5,224 bases of DNA from an uncultured Eubacteriales bacterium (GTDB lineage: Bacteria; Bacillota; Clostridia; Oscillospirales; UMGS1783). Position 1 is the stretch's first letter. The number at the start of each line of letters is the position of its first letter. This document shows positions 1 through 5,224 of this stretch, one piece after another. The DNA is taken from positions 1-5,224 of the forward strand of contig USJY01000126.1 in NCBI GenBank assembly GCA_900555065.1. The letters run 5' to 3'. The notes beneath the pieces were generated by a model that saw nothing but the letters and a program-made list of their open reading frames with translations, did not search any database and was not told the origin of the DNA. A program made the translations under genes and the position numbers.

Positions 1-6
1 AACATA

Positions 7-35
7 TTGAAATATATCCCGCTTTATAGTAAAAT
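7..35 (+). promoter_or_regulatory. Probable sigma-A promoter upstream of pyrH
   Basis: A TTGAAA -35 box (7-12) and a TAAAAT -10 box (30-35) are separated by exactly 17 bases; each matches the consensus at five of six positions. The surroundings are AT-rich, unlike the GC-rich genes that follow. A start of transcription near 42 would leave a leader of roughly 36 bases before the pyrH ATG. It would be the main visible promoter for the whole cluster. The boxes are seen directly; promoter activity is inferred, and AT-rich DNA can give such matches by chance. Confidence 0.55.
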
Positions 36-65
36 TAGGAATAATGAAAACCAGACCGTATACTA

Positions 66-71
66 CGGAGG
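66..71 (+). promoter_or_regulatory. Ribosome binding site of pyrH
   Basis: CGGAGG lies seven bases before the ATG at 79 and is a strong Shine-Dalgarno match. Its first three bases also form the 3' arm of a small possible hairpin, CCGTA (56-60) with TACGG (64-68) and a three-base loop, which could partly hide the site. Confidence 0.8.
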
Positions 72-78
72 ATAGCTT

Positions 79-795
79 ATGGCTGTAAAGTACAAACGCG
101 TGCTGCTGAAGATCAGCGGCGAAGCCCTTGCGGGGGAGCTGAAGACCGGGATTGATTTTGATATCGTCTCCCGTTTGGCGCAGAAAGTGAAAGAGTGCGT
201 AGACCTCGGCGTGCAGGTGGCGATTGTCGTCGGCGGCGGCAACTTCTGGCGTGGTCGCAGCGGCGGGAATATGGACCGTACGAGGGCCGACCACATGGGC
301 ATGCTCGCAACGGCGCTCAACGCGCTCGCCTTTGCCGACGGCCTGGAGCAGCTTGGCGTAGAAACAAGGGTGCAGACGGCCATCGAGATGCGTCAGATCG
401 CAGAGCCGTATATCCGCAACAAGGCGGTCCGGCACCTGGAAAAGGGGCGCGTCGTCGTATTTGGCTGCGGGACCGGCAACCCCTTTTTCTCAACCGACAC
501 GGCCGCGGCGCTGCGCGCGGCGGAAATTGAGGCGGAAGTATTTATGAAGGCGACGAACGTGGACGGCGTATACACGGCCGACCCGCGCAAGGATCCAAAC
601 GCAAAGAAACTGGATACGCTGCGTCCCAAGGATCTTCTGGATCAGGCCCTCGGCGTGATGGACAGCACGGCAGCTTCGCTGTGTATGGACAATAAAATCC
701 CCATTCTCGTCTTTGCCGTCAGCGATCCTGACAACATCGTAAAAGCAATAAAAGGCGAAAAAATTGGTACAATAGTGGAGGAGGAAAAGATATGA
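79..795 (+). CDS. pyrH: UMP kinase (uridylate kinase)
   Basis: Phosphorylates UMP to UDP with ATP in the cytoplasm, the step leading to UTP, CTP and UDP-sugars. At 238 residues it has the usual length of the bacterial hexameric enzyme of the amino acid kinase fold, unrelated to eukaryotic UMP/CMP kinases. Visible motifs are KISGEAL (11-17), the glycine-rich loop [10 protein letters not shown] (50-59), [12 protein letters not shown] (71-82), the nucleotide-binding [14 protein letters not shown] (131-144) and [10 protein letters not shown] (160-169). Cys130 stands just before GTGNP, where Gly or Ala is commoner. The ATG at 79 is chosen for its CGGAGG site and family-typical N-terminus. The stop overlaps the frr start, so the two are probably translationally coupled. 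The family is known for GTP activation and UTP inhibition; that is not read from this sequence. Confidence 0.97.
   Translation: MAVKYKRVLLKISGEALAGELKTGIDFDIVSRLAQKVKECVDLGVQVAIVVGGGNFWRGRSGGNMDRTRADHMGMLATALNALAFADGLEQLGVETRVQTAIEMRQIAEPYIRNKAVRHLEKGRVVVFGCGTGNPFFSTDTAAALRAAEIEAEVFMKATNVDGVYTADPRKDPNAKKLDTLRPKDLLDQALGVMDSTAASLCMDNKIPILVFAVSDPDNIVKAIKGEKIGTIVEEEKI
765..773 (+). promoter_or_regulatory. Possible extended -10 promoter inside the pyrH 3' end
   Basis: TGGTACAAT matches the extended -10 form TGnTATAAT with one mismatch in the hexamer. No convincing -35 box lies 17 bases upstream. A transcript from here would begin near 780 and give frr a very short leader retaining most of its GGAGGAGG site (777-784). 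The same bases encode the ordinary PyrH C-terminus, so coding constraint may explain the match. Confidence 0.2.
777..784 (+). promoter_or_regulatory. Ribosome binding site of frr within pyrH
   Basis: GGAGGAGG ends seven bases before the frr ATG and lies within the Glu-rich last codons of pyrH. It supports starting frr at the ATG overlapping the pyrH stop and suggests that frr can also initiate independently of coupling. Confidence 0.8.
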
Positions 796-1346
796 AGGAC
801 ACATATCCGGAGCTGACCGAGAAAATGGACAAGACCCTGAGCGTGTTAGAGCACAACTATTCCGTCGTGCGCGCGGGCCGCGCCAATCCCGGCCTGCTCG
901 ACAAGGTGCGCGTCGATTACTACGGGACAGAAACGCCCATCAACCAGATGGCGGCCATTTCGGTCACAGAAGCGCGCGTACTGCAGATCCAGCCGTGGGA
1001 CGTCTCCACCCTGCGTGAGATTGAAAAGGCGATCAATCAGGCGGATCTCGGCATCAATCCCACAAACGACGGCAAGGTCATCCGACTCGTATTCCCGCCG
1101 CTTACCGAGGAGCGCCGCAAGGAGCTGATCAAGCAGGTCGGAAGCATGGCGGAGCAGTCGAAGGTCTCCATCCGGTCCATCCGCAGAGATGCGATTGAAA
1201 AGTTCAAGGCCCAGAAAAAGAAAGGCGAGATCACCGAGGACGACCTGAAGGATATGGAGAAGGACGTGCAGGAACTGACGGAGAAATACGTTAAGAAGAT
1301 AGACGACATCGCGGCGAAAAAAGAAAAAGAGCTTTCCGAAGTGTAA
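792..1346 (+). CDS. frr: Ribosome recycling factor
   Basis: With EF-G, releases the post-termination ribosome from mRNA by splitting the subunits. The 184 residues are the normal family length (about 185). Family hallmarks are RAGRANP (27-33) near the end of the first long helix, the beta-domain stretch with [14 protein letters not shown] (about 41-54), the segment [21 protein letters not shown] (about 92-112), and the basic [11 protein letters not shown] region followed by the charged C-terminal helix ending KEKELSEV. Nothing is missing or broken. The start codon lies in the ATGA overlap with pyrH, and GGAGGAGG is seven bases upstream. A GC-rich hairpin begins 24 bases after the stop. Pairing with pyrH is the standard Firmicutes order. 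Confidence 0.97.
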   Translation: MKDTYPELTEKMDKTLSVLEHNYSVVRAGRANPGLLDKVRVDYYGTETPINQMAAISVTEARVLQIQPWDVSTLREIEKAINQADLGINPTNDGKVIRLVFPPLTEERRKELIKQVGSMAEQSKVSIRSIRRDAIEKFKAQKKKGEITEDDLKDMEKDVQELTEKYVKKIDDIAAKKEKELSEV

Positions 1347-1370
1347 GCGGCAATAGATGCACAAGTACGA

Positions 1371-1400
1371 CCCCGCAGGCGTTTTTTTGCGTCTGCGGGG
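1371..1400 (+). promoter_or_regulatory. GC-rich hairpin with T7 loop between frr and uppS
   Basis: Bases 1371-1381 pair with 1390-1400 in an 11-base-pair stem containing one G-T (G-U in RNA) pair; the loop is TTTTTTTG. The stem begins CCCCGCAG and closes CTGCGGGG. The T run sits in the loop, and the stem is followed by CAAATCGG, so this is not a canonical intrinsic terminator on the plus strand; the minus strand also lacks a T tail. It may act as a weak terminator, an mRNA processing or stabilising element between the frr and uppS halves of the operon, or an inverted repeat without a role. The structure is clear; its function is inferred. Confidence 0.6.
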
Positions 1401-1430
1401 CAAATCGGTTGCAGGGAATTCTATCGAAAC

Positions 1431-1437
1431 GGCGGGG
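1431..1437 (+). promoter_or_regulatory. Ribosome binding site deciding the uppS start
   Basis: GGCGGGG precedes the ATG at 1442 by only four bases, a weaker and tighter site than those of the other genes. It still favours this start over the in-frame TTG at 1409, which would add 11 residues. GCGGGG here (1432-1437) repeats the hairpin's 3' arm (1395-1400), so it could in principle pair with CCCCGC at 1371-1376. Confidence 0.5.
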
Positions 1438-1441
1438 TTAT

Positions 1442-2176
1442 ATGGGGTTATTCAGAAAAAAGCAAAAGGTCGAGTGCGAAAAAGTACCGCGGCACATCGG
1501 CATTATTATGGACGGCAACGGCAGGTGGGCGACCAAGCGTGGCCTGCCCCGTTTTCTCGGCCATGCGCAGGGCGGCAAGACATTTCGCACGATTGTGCGC
1601 CACTGCAATGCGCGCGGCGTAGAATATGTGACCTTCTATGCCTTTTCAACGGAAAACTGGAGCCGGCCGAAAGAGGAAGTGGATTCGCTCATGCAGCAGT
1701 TCGACGAGTATCTCGACGAGATCCTCGTCGACTTTGAAAAGTATAATATGAAATTGAAGTTCATCGGTGATATTTCGGCTTTGTCCGAGAATATTGTTAA
1801 AAAGATGGCGCAGGCGGAGCTGCTGACGGAGCGGATGACGGGGATTACGGTCAATCTTGCGATCAACTACGGCGGCCGCCAGGAAATCGTACGCGCCGCG
1901 AGCGACTTCGCCATGGACTGTCTGCTGAAAGGTCGGGTTCCGGACACGTTTGACGAACAGGCGTTTTCCCAGTATCTCTATACCGCCGGACAGCCGGATC
2001 CCGACTTGATTATACGGCCGAGCGGCGAACAGCGCCTGTCCAATTTCCTGCTGTGGCAGAGCGCATATGCGGAGTTTTGGTATTCCGACGTGCTGTGGCC
2101 GGACTTCACGCCGGCGGATCTCGACCGGGCTATTGCGGACTACAATCGCCGCAGCCGGCGTTTTGGGGGAGTTTGA
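1442..2176 (+). CDS. uppS: Undecaprenyl diphosphate synthase (cis-prenyltransferase)
   Basis: Adds isopentenyl units in cis to farnesyl diphosphate, making the C55 undecaprenyl diphosphate precursor of the lipid carrier for peptidoglycan and other wall polymers. The protein starting at 1442 has 244 residues, within the family range. Motifs appear in order: IIMDGNGRWA (21-30) with catalytic Asp24, GHAQG (40-44), FSTENWSRP (68-76), INYGGRQEI, and RPSGEQRLSNF (192-202) followed by Glu211. Asp24, Asn72, Trp73, Arg75, Arg192, Arg198, Ser200 and Glu211 align with E. coli Asp26, Asn74, Trp75, Arg77, Arg194, Arg200, Ser202 and Glu213. Pro193 replaces the commoner Thr of RTSGE. An upstream TTG (1409) would give 255 residues, but the ATG gives the usual short basic N-terminus. 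The stop is two bases from cdsA. Confidence 0.95.
   Translation: MGLFRKKQKVECEKVPRHIGIIMDGNGRWATKRGLPRFLGHAQGGKTFRTIVRHCNARGVEYVTFYAFSTENWSRPKEEVDSLMQQFDEYLDEILVDFEKYNMKLKFIGDISALSENIVKKMAQAELLTERMTGITVNLAINYGGRQEIVRAASDFAMDCLLKGRVPDTFDEQAFSQYLYTAGQPDPDLIIRPSGEQRLSNFLLWQSAYAEFWYSDVLWPDFTPADLDRAIADYNRRSRRFGGV
2165..2171 (+). promoter_or_regulatory. Ribosome binding site deciding the cdsA start
   Basis: GGGGGAG lies within the last uppS codons and ends seven bases before the ATG at 2179. It supports this start over an in-frame upstream ATG at 2053, deep inside uppS, whose 42 extra residues are out-of-frame uppS sequence without family resemblance. Confidence 0.7.
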
Positions 2177-2178
2177 CT

Positions 2179-2988
2179 ATGTTTCTGAAACGGTTTGTCA
2201 CAGGTGTGGTCCTTGTGCTTGTCGCCGCCGTGGTGCTGATTTTTTCATCGGTGCCCTATGTCGTCGCCAGCCTGGCCGCAATTTTGGGCGCCATGGCGGT
2301 CTATGAGCTGTACCGGGCGGCGGGCCTGCTCCGCTACCGTGCGCTGCGGACGCTGTCCATCCTCATCGCCATTGCCTTTCCGTACCTGGAGTTTCCCTGC
2401 TATTACTACGCTGCCGCCGGGTTGTTCCTGTTCGCGGCCGTGCTGTTTTTGTCCCTGATGCGGGTCTATGAGAAGAAGCGGCTGGACCGGCTGTGGTTTG
2501 TCTTTTTGATTTCACTGCTGATTCCTGCGCTTTTGTCCACGCTCAGTTACCTGAGCATGCAGGATAACGGATTGTATTATCTGTTAATCATCGTGCTCGC
2601 GAGCTTCGGTACGGATACCGTCGCTTACCTGACGGGTTCGCTGTTCGGCCGGCACAAGCTCGCGCCGCACCTCAGCCCCAAAAAGTCCGTCGAAGGCTTC
2701 GTGTGCGGCGTGCTCGCGTCGGCGCTGCTATGCTGGGGGTTCGGCGGCCTGCTCGGCACGATATACGGCCTGTCCGTCAACTATCCGGCGATCGCCCTGC
2801 TCGGCCTCTGCGCTGGGCTTGTCGCGCAGTTTGGCGACCTTTGCATGTCCCTGCTCAAGCGCAACTACGGCGTAAAGGATTACGGGACGTTGCTGCCGGG
2901 CCATGGCGGCGTGCTCGACCGGTTTGACAGCATGCTGTTCGTCGCGCCGTTTGTGTATGTCTATGTCAGCTTTATCGGGATTTTTTAA
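2179..2988 (+). CDS. cdsA: Phosphatidate cytidylyltransferase (CDP-diacylglycerol synthase)
   Basis: Integral membrane enzyme that converts phosphatidic acid and CTP to CDP-diacylglycerol and pyrophosphate, the branch point to the anionic and zwitterionic phospholipids. The 269-residue protein is mostly hydrophobic, with membrane segments from about residue 7 onward, including 7-23, 25-41, 58-70, 76-94, 106-124 and 132-150. The conserved block DTVAYLTGSLFG (146-157) leads to SPKKSVEG (166-173). The family signature, S-x-x-K-R-x4-K-D then HGG-x-x-D-R-x-D, is complete at 224-250 with Lys233, Asp234, Asp247 and Asp250; Asp220 in FGDL precedes it. Start at 2179 gives the basic MFLKRF N-terminus expected at the membrane. 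Two bases separate it from uppS, suggesting coupled translation. Confidence 0.95.
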   Translation: MFLKRFVTGVVLVLVAAVVLIFSSVPYVVASLAAILGAMAVYELYRAAGLLRYRALRTLSILIAIAFPYLEFPCYYYAAAGLFLFAAVLFLSLMRVYEKKRLDRLWFVFLISLLIPALLSTLSYLSMQDNGLYYLLIIVLASFGTDTVAYLTGSLFGRHKLAPHLSPKKSVEGFVCGVLASALLCWGFGGLLGTIYGLSVNYPAIALLGLCAGLVAQFGDLCMSLLKRNYGVKDYGTLLPGHGGVLDRFDSMLFVAPFVYVYVSFIGIF

Positions 2989-3004
2989 ATAATGGACGCA
3001 AAAC

Positions 3005-3013
3005 AGGGGGAAG
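3005..3013 (+). promoter_or_regulatory. Ribosome binding site deciding the dxr start
   Basis: AGGGGGAAG ends two bases before the ATG at 3016, with its G run (3006-3010) five bases away. The alternative in-frame ATG at 2992, eight codons earlier, is preceded by an AT-rich stretch with no Shine-Dalgarno match, so 3016 is preferred. Confidence 0.7.
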
Positions 3014-3015
3014 CT

Positions 3016-4161
3016 ATGAAGAGAGTCTCCATCCTCGGGGCGACCGGGTCGGTGGGTTTGCAGGCGCTGGACGTGTGCGCCCGCTGCGGCTATCCGCCGT
3101 TTGCGCTGACGGCGTACCAGAACGCCCGCGCGCTGGCGGACGCGGTGCGCAGGTACGGCGCGGAATACGCGGCGATAGCGGATGAGTCGAGCGCAAAGGA
3201 ACTGCGTCTGCTCGTGTCGGATCTGCCGGTCAAAGTCCTGTCCGGTCCGCAGGGCGTATGCGAGGCTGCGGGCCTTGCAGGCGCGGATATTGTGCTCAAC
3301 GCCATCGTGGGAATCGCCGGTCTTCGTCCCACCCTCGCCGCGATTGCGGCTGGGAAGGACGTCGCGCTCGCCAATAAAGAGACGCTGGTCGCCGCGGGAG
3401 AGATCGTCATGCGCGCGGCGGCGGAAAAGGGCGTTCATATCCTGCCGGTTGACAGCGAACACAGCGCTGTCTGGCAATGCGTGCAGGGCGGGGAGGCCTT
3501 TGTGCGGCAAATCCTGCTGACCGCGTCCGGCGGCCCTTTTTTCGGGTATGACAGGCAGGAGCTGCGCGCAGTGGAGCTGCGCGAGGCGCTTTGCCATCCG
3601 AACTGGAATATGGGTCCGAAGATCACGGTGGACAGCGCGACCATGATGAATAAGGGCCTGGAGCTGATTGAGGCGGTGCACCTGTTTCACGTCCCGCCTG
3701 AATCGGTGTCGATCCTGGTACACAGGCAGAGCATCGTGCATTCGCTTGTGGAGTTTACCGACGGCTCGGTTCTCGCGCAGCTCGGCGTGCCGGATATGGG
3801 CCTGCCCATCCAGTACGCGCTCACATACCCAGAGCGCAGACCCAGCCGCAGCGACCGGTTGGACTTCACGGCCTATCCCGGTGGGCTGCATTTCTACGCG
3901 CCCGATCTCGAGGCGCTGCCGTGCCTTGCGCTCGCCATGCAGTGCGCGCGCACCGGCGGCACTGCGCCGACGGTCATGAACGCGGCCAACGAAGTCGCCG
4001 TGCACCTGTTTCTGGACCATGAAATTGGGTATCATTCCATTTATGAGAGCGTGGCGGCGGCGGTGGATGCCATCGCGTCGGTCGCCGCGCCCGATCTGGA
4101 CGTCATCCGCGCGGCCGATCAGGAGGCCCGCGCGTTCGTCCGGTCATATTTCCATTTCTGA
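3016..4161 (+). CDS. dxr: 1-deoxy-D-xylulose 5-phosphate reductoisomerase
   Basis: Second step of the MEP isoprenoid pathway: NADPH-dependent rearrangement and reduction of DXP to 2-C-methyl-D-erythritol 4-phosphate in the cytoplasm; the family is the target of fosmidomycin. The 381 residues fall in the normal range. The NADPH fold opens with ILGATGSVG (6-14); LANKETLV (118-125) follows. Metal ligands are Asp146 and Glu148 in PVDSEH and Glu216 in KGLE. Substrate residues Ser171, His194, Trp197 (flexible loop), Ser207, Asn212, Lys213 and His242 align with E. coli Ser186, His209, Trp212, Ser222, Asn227, Lys228 and His257. The start at 3016 gives the usual MKRVSILG beginning; 2992 would add eight residues. 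The gene lies 27 bases after cdsA and 12 before rseP. No defect is visible. Confidence 0.97.
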   Translation: MKRVSILGATGSVGLQALDVCARCGYPPFALTAYQNARALADAVRRYGAEYAAIADESSAKELRLLVSDLPVKVLSGPQGVCEAAGLAGADIVLNAIVGIAGLRPTLAAIAAGKDVALANKETLVAAGEIVMRAAAEKGVHILPVDSEHSAVWQCVQGGEAFVRQILLTASGGPFFGYDRQELRAVELREALCHPNWNMGPKITVDSATMMNKGLELIEAVHLFHVPPESVSILVHRQSIVHSLVEFTDGSVLAQLGVPDMGLPIQYALTYPERRPSRSDRLDFTAYPGGLHFYAPDLEALPCLALAMQCARTGGTAPTVMNAANEVAVHLFLDHEIGYHSIYESVAAAVDAIASVAAPDLDVIRAADQEARAFVRSYFHF

Positions 4162-4173
4162 AAGGACACCTGC

Positions 4174-5224
4174 ATGTATATTCTGCTCGCAATTCTCGTC
4201 TTTGGGATCCTCATCGCCGTGCACGAGCTCGGCCACTTCCTCGTGGCCAAGGCGTGCGGGGTGCGTGTGGATGAGTTCGCCATCGGCATGGGGCCGCAGC
4301 TGTTTTCCCGCCGGAGCGGGGAGACGTCCTATTCCCTCCGGGCCTTTCCCATCGGCGGCTTCTGCGCCATGGAGGGGGAGGGGGAGGACTCCGACGACCC
4401 CAGGGCCTTTGGGAACAAGCCCGCCTGGAAGCGGTTTTTCATCCTGGTGGCCGGGACCTTATTCAATTTTGCGGCCGGGGTGGTTCTGATCCTGGCCCTC
4501 TTTTCCCAGGTGGAGGGGTTCGTGGCCCCGGTGGTCACCGGCTATATGCCCGGCGCGGAGGACCTTCAGCAGACCGGCCTGCTGCCCGGCGACCGGCTGT
4601 ACCGGGTGGACGGCCACCGCATCTATTTTAATGCCGACGCGCTGCTCTATCTGGACCGGGCGGGCGACACTGTGGACCTGGAGGTGATCCGGGACGGCGC
4701 GCGCGTGACGCTGAACGGCGTAAGCATGCCGGTGCGCACCCTGACGGATGCGAACGGCCAGCAAGTCCAGAAGCGGGGCGTCTATATCGGACAGGTGGAG
4801 GAGGCCACGCTGGGCCTCAAGCTGAAGAACGCCTGGTATCAGTCGGTGAGCTATGTGCGTATGGTGTGGATGAGCCTGGGCGATCTGATCACCGGCGCGG
4901 TGGGGGTGCGGGATATGTCGGGCCCCATCGGGATTGTCAACGCCATGGGGGAGATGGGCGCCCAATCGGAGAGCGCGGGCGAGGCCGTCCGGAATATCCT
5001 GAATTTTGTGGCCTTCATCGCCATCAATTTGGCGGTGATGAACCTGCTGCCCATCCCGGCCCTGGACGGCGGACAGATTTTGTTCCTGGTGGTGGACGGC
5101 GTGTGGCACCGGCTCACCCGGCGGCGCATCAATCAAAAATATCTGGGCTATATCAATATGGCGGGGTTCTGCTGCCTCATCGGATTGATGGTGGTGGTGG
5201 CAGTGAGCGACGTCGTCAAGCTCT
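4174..5224 (+). CDS. rseP: Site-2 intramembrane zinc metalloprotease RseP/RasP, 3'-truncated by the window
   Basis: Cleaves substrates within the membrane; in relatives these are anti-sigma factors after a first cut and leftover signal peptides. The frame runs open for 350 codons to the window edge. Helix 1 (about 3-25) carries HELGH (17-21), the zinc-binding HExxH. EFAIGMGPQLF (34-44) and FPIGGF (58-63) follow, then helix 2 (about 89-112), a PDZ domain (about 120-190) around GLLPGDRLYRVDG, GPIGIV (250-255), and a third helix leading to NLLPIPALDGGQ (290-301), whose Asp298 is the expected third zinc ligand. The last hydrophobic segment is about 329-347, so probably only a short tail is missing. 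AAAGGA lies seven bases before the ATG. Arginine codons differ from dxr: CGG 13 of 21 here against 3 of 21 there. Confidence 0.93.
   Translation, partial: MYILLAILVFGILIAVHELGHFLVAKACGVRVDEFAIGMGPQLFSRRSGETSYSLRAFPIGGFCAMEGEGEDSDDPRAFGNKPAWKRFFILVAGTLFNFAAGVVLILALFSQVEGFVAPVVTGYMPGAEDLQQTGLLPGDRLYRVDGHRIYFNADALLYLDRAGDTVDLEVIRDGARVTLNGVSMPVRTLTDANGQQVQKRGVYIGQVEEATLGLKLKNAWYQSVSYVRMVWMSLGDLITGAVGVRDMSGPIGIVNAMGEMGAQSESAGEAVRNILNFVAFIAINLAVMNLLPIPALDGGQILFLVVDGVWHRLTRRRINQKYLGYINMAGFCCLIGLMVVVAVSDVVKL

Noticed and set aside
1371..1400. Calling the frr-uppS hairpin an ordinary intrinsic terminator
   Set aside because: No T run follows the stem on either strand; the seven Ts lie in the loop. 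No promoter was found between the hairpin and uppS, so full termination here would silence essential genes.
1409..1441. TTG start giving UppS 11 more residues
   Set aside because: The ATG at 1442 has a nearer ribosome binding site, and the protein then starts with the short basic segment usual for clostridial relatives. The TTG remains possible but less likely.
3558..3583. GGAGCTGCGCG direct repeat, two copies 15 bases apart in dxr
   Set aside because: It encodes two similar ELR turns in a helix and is too short and isolated to be more than codon-driven similarity.
2728..4035. A 435-codon open frame on the minus strand, opposite the end of cdsA and most of dxr
   Set aside because: It is antisense to two genes with complete family motifs. 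Its translation is rich in Arg, His, Gln and Ala with no recognisable domain, as expected from the complement of GC-rich codons.
4371..4387. G-rich stretch GG-A-G5-A-G5-A-GG in rseP as a G-quadruplex or slippage site
   Set aside because: It is short, encodes the acidic MEGEGED segment typical of this part of RseP, and the frame is intact on both sides; nothing shows a functional structure.
4459..5136. A 225-codon open frame on the minus strand, opposite rseP
   Set aside because: The plus strand carries the PDZ domain and the LDG motif of RseP here; the antisense product is His/Arg-rich low-complexity sequence typical of a shadow frame.
1..5224. A novel defence, mobile or biosynthetic system
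   Set aside because: All six genes are well-known housekeeping genes in the standard order, the gaps are at most 95 bases, and no unexplained coding stretch remains.

Overview
The window carries six consecutive plus-strand housekeeping genes: pyrH, frr, uppS, cdsA, dxr and a 3'-truncated rseP. This order is the conserved Firmicutes arrangement that normally follows rpsB-tsf. The GC-rich sequence, strong GGAGG-type ribosome binding sites and protein wording (for example the UMP kinase stretch from residue 96 to 170) suggest a GC-rich member of class Clostridia, perhaps an Oscillospirales-type gut bacterium. That taxonomic guess is inference; no ribosomal RNA or marker search was possible.

Layout: positions 1-78 are an AT-rich leader with a plausible sigma-A promoter and the pyrH ribosome binding site. 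pyrH (79-795) and frr (792-1346) share an ATGA overlap. A 95-base gap (1347-1441) holds a GC-rich hairpin with a T-rich loop and then the uppS ribosome binding site. uppS (1442-2176), cdsA (2179-2988), dxr (3016-4161) and rseP (4174 to the window end) follow with gaps of 2, 27 and 12 bases. There are no gene-free stretches over 300 bases, and I saw no RNA genes, mobile elements, CRISPR arrays or minus-strand genes.

The products connect loosely. PyrH makes UDP, the precursor of UTP and CTP; CTP is the co-substrate of CdsA. Dxr commits carbon to the MEP isoprenoid pathway, whose products UppS extends into the undecaprenyl carrier for the cell wall. CdsA makes CDP-diacylglycerol for phospholipids. 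RseP is an intramembrane protease of envelope quality control. Frr recycles ribosomes.

I found no new biological system. The points most worth checking are the hairpin and possible alternative pairing in front of uppS, and a sharp change in arginine codon choice between dxr and rseP that could mark recombination or an assembly join. The rest are minor regulatory possibilities.
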